From the NCBI GenBank assembly GCA_016218685.1, contig JACRDD010000013.1, positions 1 through 64,000 of the forward strand: DNA of 64,000 bases. Reading direction: 5' to 3'. This stretch comes from Desulfobacterales bacterium (GTDB taxonomy: Bacteria > Desulfobacterota > Desulfobacteria > Desulfobacterales > Desulfosarcinaceae). The translations under genes and the position numbers were made by a program. Below the pieces are notes generated by a model. It had not been told where the DNA came from. It made no database searches and saw only the letters and a list, made by a program, of their open reading frames with translations. Every line of letters starts with the position of its first letter. The stretch's first letter is position 1. Shown in pieces: positions 28,685-37,941 of this stretch.

Positions 28685-31669
28685 ATGATACCCCTCACCC
28701 TGCGCTCCCACTATTCGCTCCTCTGGGGCACGGCCTCCATCCGGCAACTGTGCCGCAGGGCCCGGGAGTTGGGCTACACGCGCCTGGCCCTGACCGATAC
28801 GGACAACCTCTATGGCCTGTGGCCCTTCCTGGAGAGCTGCCGCCGGGAGGGGCTCACCCCCATCGTGGGCGCCGAGGTCACCGATCCGCACAAGCCTTGC
28901 CGAGCCGTCTGCCTGGTGGCCGATGCGAGCGGTTATACCGGTTTGTGCCGCCTGCTCACCCAGCGCCATATGGATGCGGATTTCGATCTGGCCGAAACAC
29001 TGCCGGACCATGCCCGGGGCCTGATCGTGCTCACGTCCGATCCCGAACTGCTGGCCCGCTGGCACCAGCGCGGTGTACAGGTGGCCGCGGCCATGCCCCG
29101 CGCGCCCCTTGCGCCCACCCATCCCCTGCGGCAAACGGCCCGCGAGTTGGGCGTGCCCCTGGTGGCCACGCCGGGCAATTTCTTCTTGCGGCCCGAGGAG
29201 CACGGGCTCCACCGACTGCTGCGGGCCATCGATCTGAACACCACCCTGGCGCGCCTGCCCGGCCGGGAAGTGGCGCCGGCCAATGCCTGGCTGGCCTCGC
29301 CGGCCGAGTATGCCCAGCGTTTTGAAGCTCTCCCGGAAGCCATTGCCAACACCCAAGCCATTGCCGGTCAAATCACCTTTACCGGCCCCGCCTTCGGATT
29401 GGTGATGCCCCCCTGGCAAGACTCGCAGGAACGCAGCGCAGAAGAGGTCCTGCGCCAGGCGGCTTTCGAAGGCGCCCGCCGGCGCTACGGCCTGGACCTG
29501 CCCGAACCGGTGGTGGATCGTCTGGAACACGAACTGGGGATCATCGGCCGCATGCGCTTTTCGGCCTATTTTCTCATCGTGCGCGACATCGTCGCCCGCA
29601 GCCCGCGCACATGCGGCCGGGGCTCGGGGGCCGCCTCCCTGGTGGCCTACTGCCTGGGCATCACCAATGTCTGCCCGGTCAAGCACAACCTCTACTTCGG
29701 CCGCTTTCTGAATCCCGGCCGCAAGGACCCGCCCGACATCGACGTGGATTTTGCCTGGGACGAACGCGACGCCCTGATTCAAAGCGTGCTGGACCAATAC
29801 GGCGACCGCGCCGCCATGGTTTCTAGTCACATCCTGTTTCAACCGCGCATGGCCGTGCGCGAGACCGCTAAAGTCTTCGGCCTGACCGAGGCCGAAATCG
29901 GCCGGGTGACCGGGCGCCTGCCCTGGTTCTGGCACCGCCAAGAGAAAGCCGACCTGCTGGCCGATCTCCGCAGCCATCCTGAAACCCGGGAGCTGACGCT
30001 GGATGAGCCCTGGCCGGAGATCCTGGCCCTGGCCCGGCAACTGCTCGGCACGCCCCGTTACCTGTCGGTCCACCCCGGCGGCGTGGTCATCACGCCCGGA
30101 CCCATTCGGGATTACGTGCCGATCCAGCGCTCGGTCAAAGGGGTGCCCATCCTGCAATGGGAAAAAGAGGGCGCCGAAACCGCCGGACTGGTGAAGATCG
30201 ATCTGCTGGGCAACCGCAGCCTGGGTGTCATCCGGGACGCTATTAATAACGTGCAAGCCAACGCCGTCGATTTCGACGAGCATGGCTGGGAGCCGGAGGA
30301 AGATCCGGTCACCCAGGAGTTTCTGGCCCAAGGGCGCACCATGGGCTGTTTTTACATCGAGAGCCCGGCTACGCGGCTGCTCCAGCAAAAGGCGGGGATG
30401 GGCGATTTCGAGCACCTGGTAATCCATTCGAGCATCATCCGGCCGGCGGCCAACGACTTCATCCAGGAGTATATCCGCCGCCTGCACGGCGGCGCCTGGG
30501 ACCCCATCCACCCCCTGCTGGCCGACGTGCTGGACGAAACCTTCGGCATCATGGTCTATCAGGAAGATGTCTCCCGCGCCGCCATGGCCCTGGCCGGTTT
30601 CGACGACGCGGCGGCCGACGGCCTGCGCAAGGTGATGGCCCAAAAAGACCGGGAACATAAGTTGCAGGATTACTACCAGCGCTTTGCCCAGGGGGCGGCC
30701 GCAAGGGGCGTCACGCCCGCCCAGATCGAAGCCGTGTGGGCCATGATGATGAGCTTTTCAGGTTATTCGTTCTGCAAACCCCACAGCGCCTCCTACGCCC
30801 GGGTCTCGTTCCAGGCCGCTTATCTCAAGGCGCACTTCCCGGCCGAATTCATGGCGGCCGTGATCAGTAACCAGGGCGGGTTTTACAACACCTTTGCCTA
30901 TGTGTCCGAAGCCCGACGCCTGGGGGTCGCCATCGAACCGCCCGATGTGCAATGCAGCCAGATCCGCTGGAGCGGCGGGGAGGGCAAAATGCGCGTGGGC
31001 CTGATGACCGTCAAAGGGCTTTCCAGCGCCACCATGCAACGCATCGTGGAAGAGCAACAGCGAGGTTCTTTCAGGGATGGGGGTAATTTTTTCCAACGCG
31101 TACGACCCGATGAGGCCGAAGCCCGCGCCCTGATTCTGTGCGGCGCCCTGGACCGCCTGGCGCCCGTCTCCTCCAGAGCTCAGTTGCTCTGGCTGCTGGC
31201 CCAGTGGCAGGCCGGCCACAAAGCCGCCCGCGACACCTTGCCGCTGTTCGACGATCCGCAGGCCATCGCCCCGCCGCCCCTGCCGCCCGACGATCCGCGC
31301 GAACGCCTGCGCCGTGAATTCAAAGTGCTGGGATTTTTATGCGATCGCCATCCCATGACCCTCTTTCGGGATGCAGCCCGGCGGGCCGGCGCCCTGCCGG
31401 CCACCGAAGTCGTGCGCCGGCAGGGCAGCCGCGTGGCCTTCGCCGGCTGGCTGATCACCGGCAAGGTGGTGCACACCAAGCACAACGACCCCATGGAGTT
31501 CATCACCTTCGAAGACGACACCGGCCTGCTGGAGACCACCTTCTTTCCCCAGGTCTACGACCGCTTCTGCCACCTGCTGGACCACGGCCGGCCCTACCTG
31601 CTCCACGGCCTTGTGGAGCAAAACTGGGGCGCGGCCACACTCACCGTGGAGCGCGTGCGGGTATTATGA
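28685..31669 (+). CDS. dnaE2: DnaE2 error-prone DNA polymerase III alpha subunit
   Basis: The 994 residues from 28685 (8 bases after imuB) are the usual length for DnaE2. A PHP domain starts the protein (LRSHYSLLWGTASI, ALTDTDNLYG). The C-family palm has the catalytic acidic motif PPDIDVDFAWDERD, followed by RGSGAASLVAYCLG just upstream and FCKPHSASYARVSFQ. A C-terminal OB fold ends the chain, without the tau-binding tail of the replicative DnaE1. It performs damage-induced mutagenic synthesis with ImuB under LexA control. Confidence 0.95.
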   Translation: MIPLTLRSHYSLLWGTASIRQLCRRARELGYTRLALTDTDNLYGLWPFLESCRREGLTPIVGAEVTDPHKPCRAVCLVADASGYTGLCRLLTQRHMDADFDLAETLPDHARGLIVLTSDPELLARWHQRGVQVAAAMPRAPLAPTHPLRQTARELGVPLVATPGNFFLRPEEHGLHRLLRAIDLNTTLARLPGREVAPANAWLASPAEYAQRFEALPEAIANTQAIAGQITFTGPAFGLVMPPWQDSQERSAEEVLRQAAFEGARRRYGLDLPEPVVDRLEHELGIIGRMRFSAYFLIVRDIVARSPRTCGRGSGAASLVAYCLGITNVCPVKHNLYFGRFLNPGRKDPPDIDVDFAWDERDALIQSVLDQYGDRAAMVSSHILFQPRMAVRETAKVFGLTEAEIGRVTGRLPWFWHRQEKADLLADLRSHPETRELTLDEPWPEILALARQLLGTPRYLSVHPGGVVITPGPIRDYVPIQRSVKGVPILQWEKEGAETAGLVKIDLLGNRSLGVIRDAINNVQANAVDFDEHGWEPEEDPVTQEFLAQGRTMGCFYIESPATRLLQQKAGMGDFEHLVIHSSIIRPAANDFIQEYIRRLHGGAWDPIHPLLADVLDETFGIMVYQEDVSRAAMALAGFDDAAADGLRKVMAQKDREHKLQDYYQRFAQGAAARGVTPAQIEAVWAMMMSFSGYSFCKPHSASYARVSFQAAYLKAHFPAEFMAAVISNQGGFYNTFAYVSEARRLGVAIEPPDVQCSQIRWSGGEGKMRVGLMTVKGLSSATMQRIVEEQQRGSFRDGGNFFQRVRPDEAEARALILCGALDRLAPVSSRAQLLWLLAQWQAGHKAARDTLPLFDDPQAIAPPPLPPDDPRERLRREFKVLGFLCDRHPMTLFRDAARRAGALPATEVVRRQGSRVAFAGWLITGKVVHTKHNDPMEFITFEDDTGLLETTFFPQVYDRFCHLLDHGRPYLLHGLVEQNWGAATLTVERVRVL

Positions 31670-31709
31670 AAGGGCTCTTGATGAGCACATAGGGAGGCAT
31701 CTGAACTGA

Positions 31710-31732
31710 AAGCTTCTTCAGGAGGCTTTTTT
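31710..31732 (+). terminator. Possible terminator after dnaE2
   Basis: An imperfect hairpin (AAGCTTC, loop TTCA, GGAGGCTT) is followed by six Ts, 40 bases after the dnaE2 stop. The stem needs a G-U pair and a bulge, so it is weak. It overlaps the last codons of the convergent transporter gene. Confidence 0.4.
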
Positions 31733-32821
31733 CGGCTTCTTACGCCGCACCGATTCCGATTGGCCACGCACCGTCGGCAGGAAATCCCGGAACACCTCGC
31801 CGTAGATCTCCCAGATGGTCACGAAGAGTGCGGCCACGATCGGTCCGATGACAAAGCCGATCAATCCGAACAGGGCGATGCCCCCCAGCGTTCCGAAGAA
31901 GATCATCAACTCGTGCATCTGGGTATCCTGGCCTACCAGCCGCGGACGCAGCAGGTTGTCCAGGCTGCCCACCACCAGCCCGCAGAAAAGGGCCAACCCG
32001 ATGGCCTTGAGATAACCGCCCGATACCGCCAGGATGATGGCCGCGGGCACCCACACCAAGGCCGACCCCAGCGCCGGGATGATGGAGAGCGCGGTCATCA
32101 CCGTGCCCCAGAACACCGCGGCATCGATGCCCACCACGGCGAACGCCAGGCCGGCCAGGCAGCCTTGCAGCAGACCGATCACCGCCGTGCCCTTGAGGGT
32201 GGCGCGGGTCACCGAAGTAAAACGCTCCAACAAGCGCTGTTCGTCGGCATCCTGCAACGGCAGGTAGTAGAGCATGCGGTCCAGCAGATGCCGGCCATCC
32301 ACCAGGAAGAAAAAACTGCTGTAGAGAAAGACGAAGAACATGAAAAGAAATTGAACGGTACCTTTGGCGCCCGCGGAAAGCCCATCCACGAGAAACATGC
32401 TGATTTTGCTGGCCAGTTCGCCCGCCTTGCGAATGATCTGCTCGCGATAGGGAAGCAACTCTTCGTAATAGGGGATCTTCTCCAGGTAGTGCGAGAAAGC
32501 GGCCGGTTCGGCGATCTGGCGCTGGACCCAGGGCGTCACGGATTGACCCACCTTCAGGGCCTGGGCCGTGATGATGCCCACCAGACCGGAGAGCGGCAGC
32601 AGCACCACCAGGCAGAAGAGCAACAAGATCACCGCGGAGGCTGCCCGGGGCCGGTTGCCCAGCAGGCGCTCGATCTTGCGAAAAATGGGTTGGCACAGGG
32701 CCGAAAAAATCCCGGCCAGCAGAAGCGCCATGAGAAAATCACGGACCATGACCAGAAAGAGGGCTGAAATCAGAACAACCAGCGCGATCAGGACCCAGCG
32801 GTTGATGCCTTGGTGCTGCAT
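31718..32821 (-). CDS. AI-2E family transporter
   Basis: The 367-residue integral membrane protein has about eight helices. Two open the chain (WVLIALVVLISALFLVMVRDFLMALLLAGIF) and a long soluble segment sits at about 75-150. The family core includes GSALVWVPAAIILAVSG and LRPRLVGQDTQMHELMIFFGTLGGIALFG. Members export AI-2-like signals, Na+/Li+ or unknown compounds; the actual substrate cannot be read from sequence. The C-terminal tail is Arg/Lys-rich and cytoplasmic. GGGAGGCG precedes the ATG. Confidence 0.92.
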   Translation of the reverse strand: MQHQGINRWVLIALVVLISALFLVMVRDFLMALLLAGIFSALCQPIFRKIERLLGNRPRAASAVILLLFCLVVLLPLSGLVGIITAQALKVGQSVTPWVQRQIAEPAAFSHYLEKIPYYEELLPYREQIIRKAGELASKISMFLVDGLSAGAKGTVQFLFMFFVFLYSSFFFLVDGRHLLDRMLYYLPLQDADEQRLLERFTSVTRATLKGTAVIGLLQGCLAGLAFAVVGIDAAVFWGTVMTALSIIPALGSALVWVPAAIILAVSGGYLKAIGLALFCGLVVGSLDNLLRPRLVGQDTQMHELMIFFGTLGGIALFGLIGFVIGPIVAALFVTIWEIYGEVFRDFLPTVRGQSESVRRKKPKKAS

Positions 32822-32947
32822 GGACGCCTCCCGGGCGGAAGATGTTCGGTCGTAAGTTCATTGCGTTATCGGCGAGACTGCATGCTTGTTTAGCGGCGTT
32901 CTCCGGGGATGTCAACCCGCACGGCAGGCAAAAGCCCCCTTAAAGCT

Positions 32948-32965
32948 GGCATCCTGTGGGATGCC
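32948..32965. repeat. Small perfect hairpin
   Basis: GGCATCC and GGATGCC form a perfect 7-bp stem with a TGTG loop, upstream of the transporter start and 100 bases before the cysteine-cluster gene. No T-run follows, so its role is unclear. Confidence 0.35.
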
Positions 32966-33068
32966 GTGATAGCCTGCATTCAGCAAACGACAAATACCGC
33001 GGTCCGGCGCGAATGAGGCGCCGCCATCGACTGAACGCGAAGCAGCGCTTTACTTCATAACGAAAAGA

Positions 33069-33746
33069 TTGACTTTGATAACCCATGACCATTTCCATCA
33101 GGCTGCCCAGGCATTGGGAGCCGAGATCCCCATTACGCCGACGGAGAAGTTCGTCACCGGTGTCTATGCTTCCGTGGATGCGGCGGCGGCCGGCGAAGTG
33201 GATCGACTGCTGAGCGAAGAGGGTATCACGCCAAGCTGCCAAAAGGGCTGCTGGTATTGTTGCCGATATCATATCCTTACCAATGTGGCCGAGGCCCATA
33301 CCCTGGCGCAATATGTCAAGCGGGACATGTCCGCCAACCAGCTCGACGCCCTTCGGATACGAACGCGACAATGGCAGGCCTGGGACAATTCGAGGCCGGG
33401 CCGATATCCGGCGGCCGACAAGGACACGGGGGCGGATCTTGCCGAATACGTTCACCGCTGCCCGTTGCTGGTGGACGGCGCTTGCAGCGCCTATCCCGTG
33501 AGGCCGGTCGTGTGTCGCACCCATCTGGTCCGATCGCACCCGCGGTTGTGCCAGGCTGCCGGCGATCCCGAATCGACGCAGGACCGGCCGGCGGTGCTCA
33601 AGTCCGTTGTGGCGGTCGCCGCGCCTTTTTCGGCGCTTATAAAAGATCATATCGAAAAGTCCGGCCTGGACTTCTCACGCTCGATCATGCTTCTTCCCCA
33701 CTGGTTGGCGGCTGAAATGCATTGGGATTTATCCCCGTCGTCGTGA
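33069..33746 (+). CDS. YkgJ-family cysteine cluster protein
   Basis: The 225-residue protein carries the CxxxCxxC-type zinc/iron-chelating cluster: Cys in PSCQKGCWYCCRYH (about 57-66), CPLLVDGACSAYPVRPVVCR near 131-150 and a further Cys in HPRLCQAAG. This is the PF03692 family, thought to bind Fe-S or Zn; functions are unproven, though some members occur with flagellar genes. The first usable start is a TTG at 33069 with a weak ribosome site, so the N-terminus is uncertain. Confidence 0.8.
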   Translation: MTLITHDHFHQAAQALGAEIPITPTEKFVTGVYASVDAAAAGEVDRLLSEEGITPSCQKGCWYCCRYHILTNVAEAHTLAQYVKRDMSANQLDALRIRTRQWQAWDNSRPGRYPAADKDTGADLAEYVHRCPLLVDGACSAYPVRPVVCRTHLVRSHPRLCQAAGDPESTQDRPAVLKSVVAVAAPFSALIKDHIEKSGLDFSRSIMLLPHWLAAEMHWDLSPSS

Positions 33747-33994
33747 TGGGTCGCCGAGGATTGCCGATGGCGGTTGAGGCCGGGCAATTTGAGTTGACAC
33801 GCAAGGCCGCTTTCATTAGGATTGCAGCACTAAAGGGGAGTAGCATCCGGCCGATCATCGACCGGCCCGCGCTTCGACAATACGATGGCCCAAGCCATCC
33901 GGAGGCGGGATCGCGACCAACGTCGCCAATTGCCAGACCTTTACCCGCTTTGGAAGATGCGGGCAAAGGTCTTTTTATTTATGGGGAGACAATC

Positions 33995-34858
33995 ATGAAA
34001 AAAACCGCACCGCTTTCGATCCTGATGTTTTTCTTTTTCGCCACCGCCCTGATCTATCTCTGGCACGACACGGCCCAAGCCGCCCGCTTCGGCCGCAGCC
34101 GTTCGTTTGGCAGCCGGCCGACCTATCAACGCAGCGCACCGGCCCCAGCCCAGAATCCCTCGACCGCCCAGGCCAAACCGGCTCCGGGCACGCAACCCGG
34201 CATGGCGGCCCCCACGAGCCGATGGGGCGGCATGCTGGGCGGCTTTCTCATGGGCGGCCTGCTCGGCTCGCTGCTCTTCGGGGGCGGGCACGGATTCGGC
34301 GGCCCGGGATTGATGGATCTGCTGCTCATCGGCGGCGGGTTGTTTCTCCTGATGCGATTTCTGCGATCCCGGCAAGCCGCTATGCAACCTTCCGCGCCGG
34401 CATCGCTTTACAGCGGTTCCGGACAAGGCTGGGGCCAGTCGGGATTTACCCCGGACGACGCGCAACTTCCAGCGCCGCTGGCCCTGCCGCCCGGGTTTGA
34501 CGCCGACGAGTTCCAGAAGGGCGCCACGGCGATCTTCAACCGCCTGCAAGCCTCCTGGGACAAGCGCGATCTGGAGGACATCCGTCAGTTCACGTCACCC
34601 GAAGTCTTCGCCGAAATTCAGGGCCAGGCCCAGGAAGACCCCCATCCCGGCAAGACCGAAGTACTGCTGGTCAATAGCCGCATTGTCGAAGTGCGGGAGA
34701 TCGACCATCAGATAGTGGCCTCGGTGCTCTACGATGCCATGCTGCGCGAAGACGGCGACCGCACGGCCAAACAGGTGCGCGAATTGTGGCACTTCAGCCG
34801 CGATGCCCGCAGACCCGAGGATTTCTGGATTTTAGAGGGTATCCAGCAGGTGGAGTGA
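33995..34858 (+). CDS. Tim44-like domain membrane protein
   Basis: With the ATG at 33995 behind GGGGAGAC there are 287 residues. A signal anchor (LSILMFFFFATALIYLW) is followed by a Ser/Arg/Pro/Ala-rich linker, then a Gly-rich double membrane segment (GGMLGGFLMGGLLGSLLFGGG, then LLLIGGGLFLLM) and a C-terminal Tim44/MBA1-like domain (about 165-287, FQKGATAIFNRLQASWDKRDL and LWHFSRDARRPEDFWILEG). Bacterial relatives are uncharacterised and may sit at the inner membrane as scaffold proteins. It is monocistronic. Confidence 0.88.
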   Translation: MKKTAPLSILMFFFFATALIYLWHDTAQAARFGRSRSFGSRPTYQRSAPAPAQNPSTAQAKPAPGTQPGMAAPTSRWGGMLGGFLMGGLLGSLLFGGGHGFGGPGLMDLLLIGGGLFLLMRFLRSRQAAMQPSAPASLYSGSGQGWGQSGFTPDDAQLPAPLALPPGFDADEFQKGATAIFNRLQASWDKRDLEDIRQFTSPEVFAEIQGQAQEDPHPGKTEVLLVNSRIVEVREIDHQIVASVLYDAMLREDGDRTAKQVRELWHFSRDARRPEDFWILEGIQQVE

Positions 34859-34974
34859 CCACATTCTTATCATGCCCAAAGTTTTCCTTTGATCGTCTCA
34901 ACGACGTGGGGTAAAAAAAGAGCAAGCCGCCGGTAATGGAATGTCGGCCCACCCCTCAAGGAAAGTGCAAGCGC

Positions 34975-36747
34975 ATGATTCCTTTCGAATCGATCAAAGC
35001 ATTTTACGAAGCCAATCTACCCGAAGCCGGCTGGAAGGGCGCTCATCTTATTGCGCCCTGCCCCTTTTGCGGCCGTCAGAAGAAAGAAAAGCCGGGCCGA
35101 CTGGTGGTCCTGCTCAATCCCGAGAGTTACTTTCGCGGGCACTTCCGGTGCCTGAACGATTGCGTTCCCAGCGGGTTTCATTCGCACTTCGCGCGCTTGA
35201 TGGACATCCCCGGCGCCGAGGTGCCGGGCTTCGATCCAGATGACGATGCCTATGCCCTCAATCAGAACTATCCTTCCCGCCACCTGGGCATGGAGTTGGA
35301 TAAGTTTGCCTCCCTGATGAGCGCCGAACAGTATGCTTACTTTGGCCGATACGGCATTTCGGAGGCCACGCTCAAGCAGATGCGCGTGGGGTACAACGGC
35401 CGCTACCTGGTTTATCCCTATTTCCAGGAGAGCGGCTTCGCCTATGCGGCGCACTGCGTGCTGCCGAGCAGGGAGCAGGATCAATTCTGGCACGGCGACG
35501 AGACGTTCTTCACCGGCGAAGCGGCGATATTCAACGCCCGGGAGATCGGCCGCTGTGACGGCGGGGCCCTGTTCATCACCACCAGTGAAGTCAATGCGTT
35601 GATTCTCAAGGAGCAGGGTTTTCCAGCCATCGCCGTGCCCGCGGTAGATCAGATCGTCAACCTGCGGCCCGAGCGGCTCGCCCGCATCGAACACCTTTTC
35701 CTGCTCGTGCCCAATACACCCGAAGCCCGCCTGGCGGCCCGGGAATTCGCCGTGGTGGTCGGTTTCAAGGCCCGCATTCTCTCCTGGCCATCCCATCTCA
35801 AACGGGGTGAAGATCTGATCCACCTGGCCGCGGACCCGGCGGTAGAGACCCCCAAAGCGGTTCAGCAGATGATCCGGCTTTCCAAAGCCTTTTCACCGTT
35901 CAGCGCTCCGGAAAAAGAACACAACCGGTTCGTCACCCAGCTCGACAAGGAGAAGGGCAAAGCACTACCGGGATTGGCCACCGGCTTTGCGAAGATGGAC
36001 CGTCACCTGGACGGCCTGCGGGGCATAAACATCATGGGAGGGCCGCCCAAAGCCGGCAAATCGTGCTTCTTCATGCAGATCTCCTCGGAAGTGGCGCGCC
36101 GGAAAGTGCCGGTGATTTACTACGATTTTGAAAACGGCCGCCAGAAGATCTACATGCGCACCCTGGTGCGCCTGAGCCGCCTGGCTGAAAAGCAGATCCG
36201 GGCCGACCGGCTCAATCCCGAAGAGAGCAAAGCTCTCGACCAGGCCCTTACTGAGTTTCAATCGCTGCTCACTTACTTCCGGGTGGTCAACGACCGCCAG
36301 TTGACGCCCGACACCATGCGCCGACATATCGACTTTATCCGCCATGAGACACGCAAGGATGAGCTGCTCATCGTGGTGGACAGCCTGCACAAGCTGCCTT
36401 TCAAGGATTTGAGCGAGCGGCGCACGGGCATCGACTCCTGGTTGCGGCAACTGGAATCGATCCGCGACGAACACAACGCCTGTTTTCTGGTAATCAGCGA
36501 GCTGAGCCGCGGCAAGGGCGGCGGTTATGGCGAAAAACCGGACCTTAGTTCTTTCAAGGAGTCGGGGGATATCGAGTACAGCGCCGACAACGCCCTGGTG
36601 CTCATGCCCGATTGGGACCCCATGGCTCCGACCGCTAATCAGCAGCGCAAGAGCATCTTGTGGATGGTGGCCAGCCGGGAGGCTTCCCCCGGCCCCGTGG
36701 CCCAATACGAATTGGATTTCCCCTACTGGCGGTTCAAGGAAGTCTAG
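34975..36747 (+). CDS. Twinkle/T7 gp4-like primase-helicase with degenerate Toprim domain
   Basis: The 590-residue protein has a zinc-finger primase head (CPFCGRQ...FRCLNDC, about 25-62), a DnaG-like middle (YGISEATLKQMRVGY), a Toprim-like region and a RecA/DnaB helicase domain (about 330-590) with Walker A GGPPKAGKSCF and Walker B LLIVVDSLHKL. In the Toprim region the Glu of SEVNALIL is kept, but the DxD motif after it reads VPNTPE, so priming activity is probably lost, as in animal Twinkle. The helicase domain appears intact, including ISELSRGKGG. AAGGAAAG precedes 34975. No phage genes are nearby. It is followed 6 bases later by a membrane protein. Confidence 0.78.
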   Translation: MIPFESIKAFYEANLPEAGWKGAHLIAPCPFCGRQKKEKPGRLVVLLNPESYFRGHFRCLNDCVPSGFHSHFARLMDIPGAEVPGFDPDDDAYALNQNYPSRHLGMELDKFASLMSAEQYAYFGRYGISEATLKQMRVGYNGRYLVYPYFQESGFAYAAHCVLPSREQDQFWHGDETFFTGEAAIFNAREIGRCDGGALFITTSEVNALILKEQGFPAIAVPAVDQIVNLRPERLARIEHLFLLVPNTPEARLAAREFAVVVGFKARILSWPSHLKRGEDLIHLAADPAVETPKAVQQMIRLSKAFSPFSAPEKEHNRFVTQLDKEKGKALPGLATGFAKMDRHLDGLRGINIMGGPPKAGKSCFFMQISSEVARRKVPVIYYDFENGRQKIYMRTLVRLSRLAEKQIRADRLNPEESKALDQALTEFQSLLTYFRVVNDRQLTPDTMRRHIDFIRHETRKDELLIVVDSLHKLPFKDLSERRTGIDSWLRQLESIRDEHNACFLVISELSRGKGGGYGEKPDLSSFKESGDIEYSADNALVLMPDWDPMAPTANQQRKSILWMVASREASPGPVAQYELDFPYWRFKEV

Positions 36748-36753
36748 GCGCGT

Positions 36754-37644
36754 ATGAACGTTCCAATTCAAGATCGGCTGAAATTCATAACCCTCCAGCC
36801 GCTGACGGATCTTCTCAACTACAAATCGTTTCTATTGCTGATGTTCTTTTTGTGCTGCGCCGACCGCCTTATCAAGCTCATCAAGGGGGCCTATCACTTG
36901 AACCTCAAGCTGCCCCCCTTCTGGCGGATGGACCCTGAGCTTTCCGCTCGCATGCTTTTCAAGTTTCCCGGGTTGATCTGGAAACAGATGGGCGCTGAAC
37001 ATCTGATGCTGGCCGTGGCCGGCCTGTTCCTGCTCAATAAGCTGCTCTGGCTGTGGCCCGCCAGCGATCTGCGCCGCATGCACCGCAACGCGCGCGGGCG
37101 GTTCGCCATTTTCGGGTCCCTGCGTTCAATCGGTTGGAAAGCACCGGCCTGGTATTGTCTGGCGCTGCCGGTCTGGTGCGCGGTCATCGCCGGATGGTGC
37201 GCGGTCTGTTTTTATATCTGCCGTTTCGGATGGCAGCGCCATCCCAGCGGTGGCTGGGCATGGGTTCTGGGAATCATCCTGGGCGTTACGCTCCCCTGGA
37301 TATGGGCGGGTTTCTCGTTCGCGAGCAAGCTGGCGGTCAATGCCGCCGGCAGCTCCCTGGAAAAAATTGGCTTGCTGTTCAAAACGGTCAGTGCATGGCC
37401 CGTGGCGTGGCGCGCCTGGCTGTTCTATCTGGCCTGGATGGGGTTGGAACTCCTTTTCATCAGCCTCACAACCACCTTTATCCTGTCCAAAATCACACCA
37501 GGCAACCTGCGCATGCTCCTGGCCATTGTGCTGGCCACTCCTTTTTATGCCTACCTGGAGACGGCCTCCTTCAAGATTTTTCTGGTTGTTTTCAAAGACT
37601 ATCCTGCCATTCGGCAAGATTACGAAATTTGCGACCGCCGTTAA
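36754..37644 (+). CDS. Integral membrane protein of unknown function
   Basis: The 296 residues contain about six hydrophobic helices: around 25-40, 85-100, 128-150, 165-190, 222-245 and 250-270. They are Trp-rich, with short basic loops (RRMHRNARGR). I recognise no family; the RLKFITLQPLTDLLNYKSF start and the C-terminal FKDYPAIRQDYEICDRR are soluble. It starts 6 bases after the primase-helicase gene, so translation may be coupled, but no functional link is evident. Confidence 0.7.
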   Translation: MNVPIQDRLKFITLQPLTDLLNYKSFLLLMFFLCCADRLIKLIKGAYHLNLKLPPFWRMDPELSARMLFKFPGLIWKQMGAEHLMLAVAGLFLLNKLLWLWPASDLRRMHRNARGRFAIFGSLRSIGWKAPAWYCLALPVWCAVIAGWCAVCFYICRFGWQRHPSGGWAWVLGIILGVTLPWIWAGFSFASKLAVNAAGSSLEKIGLLFKTVSAWPVAWRAWLFYLAWMGLELLFISLTTTFILSKITPGNLRMLLAIVLATPFYAYLETASFKIFLVVFKDYPAIRQDYEICDRR

Positions 37645-37747
37645 GATCTTTTCAAAACAGCCGATATAAATCTCGATCGCCAATGAAACGATGTGGGGGA
37701 TACCCCTTTGGTCGGACTTGCGAGTAGCGTCTGAGCGGAGTGAGACG

Positions 37748-37924
37748 ATGAACCCGAAACTGCTGATATTGCTTGCCTGGGTCTTTTACCTGCTGGAACG
37801 CCGTACTTCGGACGAGATTTGGCTCTTTTGCATGGTCTTTAGCTGCGTTCTGGCCGTCTGCGCCTATTTTTACAAGAAAGAGGGCCGCGGCGACCGGGCC
37901 GCTAAAAAGACCAAGGATGCCTGA
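37748..37924 (+). CDS. Small two-helix membrane protein
   Basis: The 58-residue product starts at an ATG behind GGAGTGAGACG. It has two hydrophobic helices (LLILLAWVFYLL and IWLFCMVFSCVLAVCAYFY) separated by the charged turn ERRTSDE, and a basic tail KKEGRGDRAAKKTK. No family is recognised. It lies 103 bases after the preceding membrane-protein gene and may belong to that operon. Confidence 0.5.
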   Translation: MNPKLLILLAWVFYLLERRTSDEIWLFCMVFSCVLAVCAYFYKKEGRGDRAAKKTKDA

Positions 37925-37941
37925 GAAGGTGGCTTAAGAAA

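Noticed and set aside
28601..30658. Long minus-strand open frame (685 codons) opposite dnaE2
   Set aside because: It is the mirror of a GC-rich gene. Its product is Gly/Gln/His/Val-rich without domains, and the plus-strand DnaE2 is unmistakable.
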